A stretch of DNA of 22,803 nucleotides from an uncultured Clostridia bacterium (GTDB lineage: Bacteria; Bacillota; Clostridia; Christensenellales; UBA1242): NCBI GenBank assembly GCA_947630075.1, contig CANRGF010000006.1:1-22803 (forward strand), in the 5' to 3' direction. Positions 20,474-22,803 of this stretch are shown one piece after another. A program made the position numbers and the translations under genes. Position 1 is the stretch's first letter. Each line of letters opens with the position of its first letter. Under the pieces are notes generated by a model. It did not search any database. It was not told where the DNA came from and was given only the letters and a program-made list of their open reading frames with translations.

Positions 20474-21242
20474 ACTTTTTAGGTTGTTTTTTCAAGAATT
20501 CGGCACACAAATCCTTATATGCTTGTGCTCCTTTGCTTCTGTTGTCATATAATAGGATAGGTTTGCCATGACTTGGACTTTCAGCCAACCTAATGTTTCT
20601 AGGGATATATGTATCATAAACTTTGGCTTTAAAATATTTCCTAATTTCCTCACTCACCTGAGCCACAAGATTGCTTCTGTTGTCTTTCATCGTGAGCAAA
20701 ACCCCTTCAATCTCAATGTCAGGGTTTAAGTTTTTCTTTATAAGTCTAACCGTGTTCATAAGTTGGCTTAAACCAACTAAAGCAAAGAATTCACATTGAA
20801 TAGGCACAATAATAGTATCGCTTGCAGTAAGAGCATTTACAGTTAAAAGCCCGAGCGAAGGCGGACAATCTATAAACACATAATCATAGTTGTCTTTGAT
20901 TTTGTCCAGCTGTTCCTTCAACACTTTTTCTCTTTTGTCCGCGTACACCAAATTTACTTCTGCGTCTGCCAAATCTTCGTTAGAAGGAATTGTGTCCAGC
21001 CCAGGGACGCAGGAAGGATATATAGCTTCACTTAATTCAACATCTCCAAGGAGCGCATCGTATACTGTGTTTTGGTCATCTGTGGCATCAACGCCTAAAC
21101 TTGTGCTTGCATTGCCTTGCGGATCCATATCAATAACTAAAACCTTTTTGCCTCCATCGGCAAGATAAGCCGCCAAATTAAAACAAGTGGTTGTTTTCCC
21201 GACACCACCTTTTTGGTTTGTTACAGAAATAACTTTAGACAT
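20472..21242 (-). CDS. parA: Chromosome-partitioning ATPase ParA (Soj)
   Basis: This 256-residue deviant-Walker ATPase works with ParB in origin segregation and, in Bacillus, in control of DnaA. The signature VTNQKGGVGKTTTCFNLA (residues 7-24) has the deviant Walker A with both lysines. VIDMDPQGNAS (about 36-46) and FIDCPPSLGLLTVNAL (about 122-137) supply the Walker A' and B motifs. The length matches the chromosomal Soj type without an N-terminal helix-turn-helix, as expected for chromosomal rather than plasmid ParA. AGGAG lies 6 nt before the ATG. The gene lies upstream of parB on the same strand, but a terminator and about 270 nt with parS sites separate them. Confidence 0.96.
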   Translation of the reverse strand: MSKVISVTNQKGGVGKTTTCFNLAAYLADGGKKVLVIDMDPQGNASTSLGVDATDDQNTVYDALLGDVELSEAIYPSCVPGLDTIPSNEDLADAEVNLVYADKREKVLKEQLDKIKDNYDYVFIDCPPSLGLLTVNALTASDTIIVPIQCEFFALVGLSQLMNTVRLIKKNLNPDIEIEGVLLTMKDNRSNLVAQVSEEIRKYFKAKVYDTYIPRNIRLAESPSHGKPILLYDNRSKGAQAYKDLCAEFLKKQPKK

Positions 21243-21259
21243 ATTATTCTCCTGATTGT

Positions 21260-21288
21260 ATTTTAAAACTTTTTTGCAAAATTTGCAA
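21260..21288 (-). promoter_or_regulatory. Promoter of parA
   Basis: Minus-strand TTGCAA (21283-21288), a 17-nt spacer and TAAAAT (21260-21265), just before the ribosome site. Confidence 0.6.
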
Positions 21289-21389
21289 TAAAAAATTTAA
21301 AAATTTTTGATTTTTCTTTAAATTTTGGTCAAAATTTTATAATTTTGCCCCGTTTTTGCTCTATTTTTTAAATTTTATCTTTTCATTGT

Positions 21390-21418
21390 TTGACAGTTTA
21401 TCTTAAATATATTAAAAT
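21390..21418 (+). promoter_or_regulatory. Promoter of the GtrB-like gene
   Basis: TTGACA (21390-21395), a 17-nt spacer and TAAAAT (21413-21418), with the ribosome site GTGGAG following directly. Confidence 0.8.
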
Positions 21419-21433
21419 AAAAGTGGAGAATTT

Positions 21434-22366
21434 ATGAAAGCTAAATATTCTATAGTTGTTCCCGTTTATAATGAGGAGCAAGCAGTTCCTTATTTTTATA
21501 AGGCTATCACAAAAACTATGACCGAATTGGGCGAGCCTTATGAGGTTATTTTTGTAAACGATGGCAGCCGCGATAAAACGGCGGAAATCATAAAAGATTT
21601 GTCAAACAGAGACAAATGCATAAAATTACTATCATTTTCGCGCAATTTTGGGCAAATGGCGGCAATTTTTTGCGGATTAGAGCACGCAGAAGGTGATGCC
21701 GTGATAGATATGGATGTTGATTTACAAGACCCGGTTGAAGTTATTCCTCTTATGATTGAGAAGTGGAAGCAAGGGTATGATGTCGTGCACGGGAAAAGAA
21801 AGTCTAGAAAGGGCGAGTCGTGGTTTAAAAAACTGACTTCAAAAATTTACCTAAAATTCATTAGATTGATTTCTGGCTTAAAAATTCCTGAGAATGTTGG
21901 CGAATTCAAACTGTTCGATAGAAAAGTGGTTGAAGCATTTAAGGCAATGCCAGAGCAGGATAGGTTTTTGCGCGGTGCAACTGCTTGGGTTGGGTTTAAA
22001 CAAACGGAAGTTGAGTTTGTTAGGCAAGAGCGCTCTGCCGGCAAAACAAAATACTCTTTAAAGAAGATGGTGAAATTTGCAAGCAATGGCATTGTGTCGA
22101 TGTCCACATTCCCGCTCTCGCTCGCTTCAATTGCGGGGCTAGCATTTAGCATAGGCACAACAATCACATTCACCACATTCATCATTCTTGCATGTTTAAA
22201 AATTTATCTTCCGCTCACAGCGTGGCTGTTCCCAACAATCACTTGTTGCTTTGCGTTTTTGTTCTCAATCATGGGCTTCAACAATATATATTTAAAAAGG
22301 ATCTATCAAGAGTGTCAAAATAGACCTAGATATATTGTTGCAGAAAAAGTGAACATTGAAGAGTGA
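21434..22366 (+). CDS. Polyprenol-phosphate glycosyltransferase (GtrB/DPM1-like, family 2)
   Basis: This 310-residue enzyme moves a sugar from a nucleotide sugar to polyprenyl phosphate on the cytoplasmic face, for later transfer outside. SIVVPVYNEEQAVPYFY is at the N-terminus. FVNDGSRDKTAEI holds the first Asp (about 39). SFSRNFGQMAAI and DAVIDMDVDLQDP (about 92-104, metal DxD) are GtrB/ArnC-type signatures. RQERSAGKTKYSLKKMVKFA precedes two C-terminal membrane helices (about 217-240 and 250-280), as usual in this branch. GTGGAG lies 5 nt before the ATG. It is followed after 2 nt by the export-family gene, probably in one transcript. Confidence 0.9.
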   Translation: MKAKYSIVVPVYNEEQAVPYFYKAITKTMTELGEPYEVIFVNDGSRDKTAEIIKDLSNRDKCIKLLSFSRNFGQMAAIFCGLEHAEGDAVIDMDVDLQDPVEVIPLMIEKWKQGYDVVHGKRKSRKGESWFKKLTSKIYLKFIRLISGLKIPENVGEFKLFDRKVVEAFKAMPEQDRFLRGATAWVGFKQTEVEFVRQERSAGKTKYSLKKMVKFASNGIVSMSTFPLSLASIAGLAFSIGTTITFTTFIILACLKIYLPLTAWLFPTITCCFAFLFSIMGFNNIYLKRIYQECQNRPRYIVAEKVNIEE

Positions 22367-22368
22367 AT

Positions 22369-22803
22369 ATGATTGCAGAATTCTTTTCAAAAATCTTTGA
22401 CGGGAATGTGGTGCTAGCCACAATTTTAATTGCCATGGTGCCAATAGTTGAATTAAGGGGCGCTATCCCTTTTGCCACAAATTCAAAGCTGTGGAGCGCG
22501 TTGGCGCTATCAAATTGGAAGGCTCTAGGCTACGCCTTGATAGGGAGCTCAATTATTGTGCCCGTGGTGGCATTAATCTTCAAGCCAATAATAAATTTGC
22601 TAAAACGCACCAAGCCATTTTCAAAACTTGCAAACGCAATCGAAAATCGAGTTAGAGATAAAGCAACCAGCATGGCCGGGGCAAATGAGCAAGGCGCAAG
22701 ATTTTCTCGCGCATATTGGAAAAAGGTGCTTGCCGTGTTTGTGTTCGTTGCAATTCCGCTTCCGCTAACGGGGGTGTGGACAGGCAGTTGCGTTGCTGTG
22801 TTT
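22369..22803 (+). CDS. Small multidrug-export-family membrane protein, 3' truncated by the window
   Basis: The first 145 codons of a membrane protein of the Sm_multidrug_ex family (PF06695 type) are present. The signature VPIVELRGAIPFA (about residues 25-37) and the second motif AIPLPLTGVWTGS (about 129-141) are the two re-entrant, DedA-like hairpins of this family. The actual substrate of the family is unproved despite its name. A basic cytoplasmic stretch lies between them. The start codon is 2 nt after the previous stop, with only a weak GAAGAG upstream, consistent with coupled translation. The gene continues past the end of the window. Confidence 0.85.
   Translation, partial: MIAEFFSKIFDGNVVLATILIAMVPIVELRGAIPFATNSKLWSALALSNWKALGYALIGSSIIVPVVALIFKPIINLLKRTKPFSKLANAIENRVRDKATSMAGANEQGARFSRAYWKKVLAVFVFVAIPLPLTGVWTGSCVAVF

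Overview
The window comes from a low-GC, Firmicutes/Clostridia-like bacterium, probably an uncultured gut-type lineage. Supporting signs are AT-rich DNA, strong AGGAG ribosome sites, perfect sigma-A promoters (TTGACA-N17-TATAAT), ParA/ParB (Soj/Spo0J) with TGTTCCACGTGGAACA parS sites, and sporulation-type genes: a CwlD-like amidase, an orphan Spo0A C-terminal-like protein and a possible SpoIIM-like membrane protein. No species can be named from sequence alone.

Layout. 1-3210: a methyltransferase, tRNA-Ser(GGA), a sugar-phosphate nucleotidyltransferase, and a two-gene sporulation-flavoured unit, all on the minus strand. 3282-8290: an accessory stretch anchored on tRNA-Leu(AAG) and tRNA-Ser(CGA). 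It carries unrelated single-gene cargo: a transglutaminase-like protein, a HhH-GPD-like DNA glycosylase, an APH-family kinase, a HopA1-like protein and an unknown protein. It also carries repeated elements that the genes do not explain. 8300-9028: a ZIP metal transporter. 9082-16902: a Wzx/Wzy-type surface polysaccharide locus (initiating sugar transferase, three GT2 glycosyltransferases, flippase, two polymerase/ligase-like proteins). 16970-18291: a small unknown gene, the CwlD-like amidase, and a dense DnaA-box cluster that looks like a replication origin. 18292-21242: NrnA-like DHH phosphoesterase, ParB, parS cluster, ParA. 21434-22803: a GtrB-like polyprenol-phosphate glycosyltransferase and a truncated small multidrug-export-family protein.

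Most unusual material. (1) A 106-110 nt structured element sits directly after the CCA of tRNA-Leu and again directly after a duplicated tRNA-Ser 3' end; the two copies keep their stems by compensatory changes. (2) 140 bp carrying an orphan T-box-like antiterminator lies between the true tRNA-Ser end and its 21-bp duplicate. (3) Related inverted-repeat-like flanks surround different cargo genes. (4) A 60-nt, apparently free-standing RNA with a perfect closing stem has its own promoter and U-tract (7094 down to about 7026). (5) Several genes lack a ribosome site and have a -10 box only 6-8 nt before the ATG, as expected for leaderless mRNAs. (6) A candidate oriC lies between cwlD and nrnA, with no dnaA visible.

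How parts fit. The sugar transferase loads the first sugar on undecaprenyl phosphate, GT2 enzymes extend it, the Wzx-like protein flips it and a Wzy-like protein polymerises it. ParA, ParB and parS next to the DnaA-box cluster fit an origin-proximal segregation module. The tRNA-anchored segment looks like an integration hotspot whose mobile agent is not visible here.
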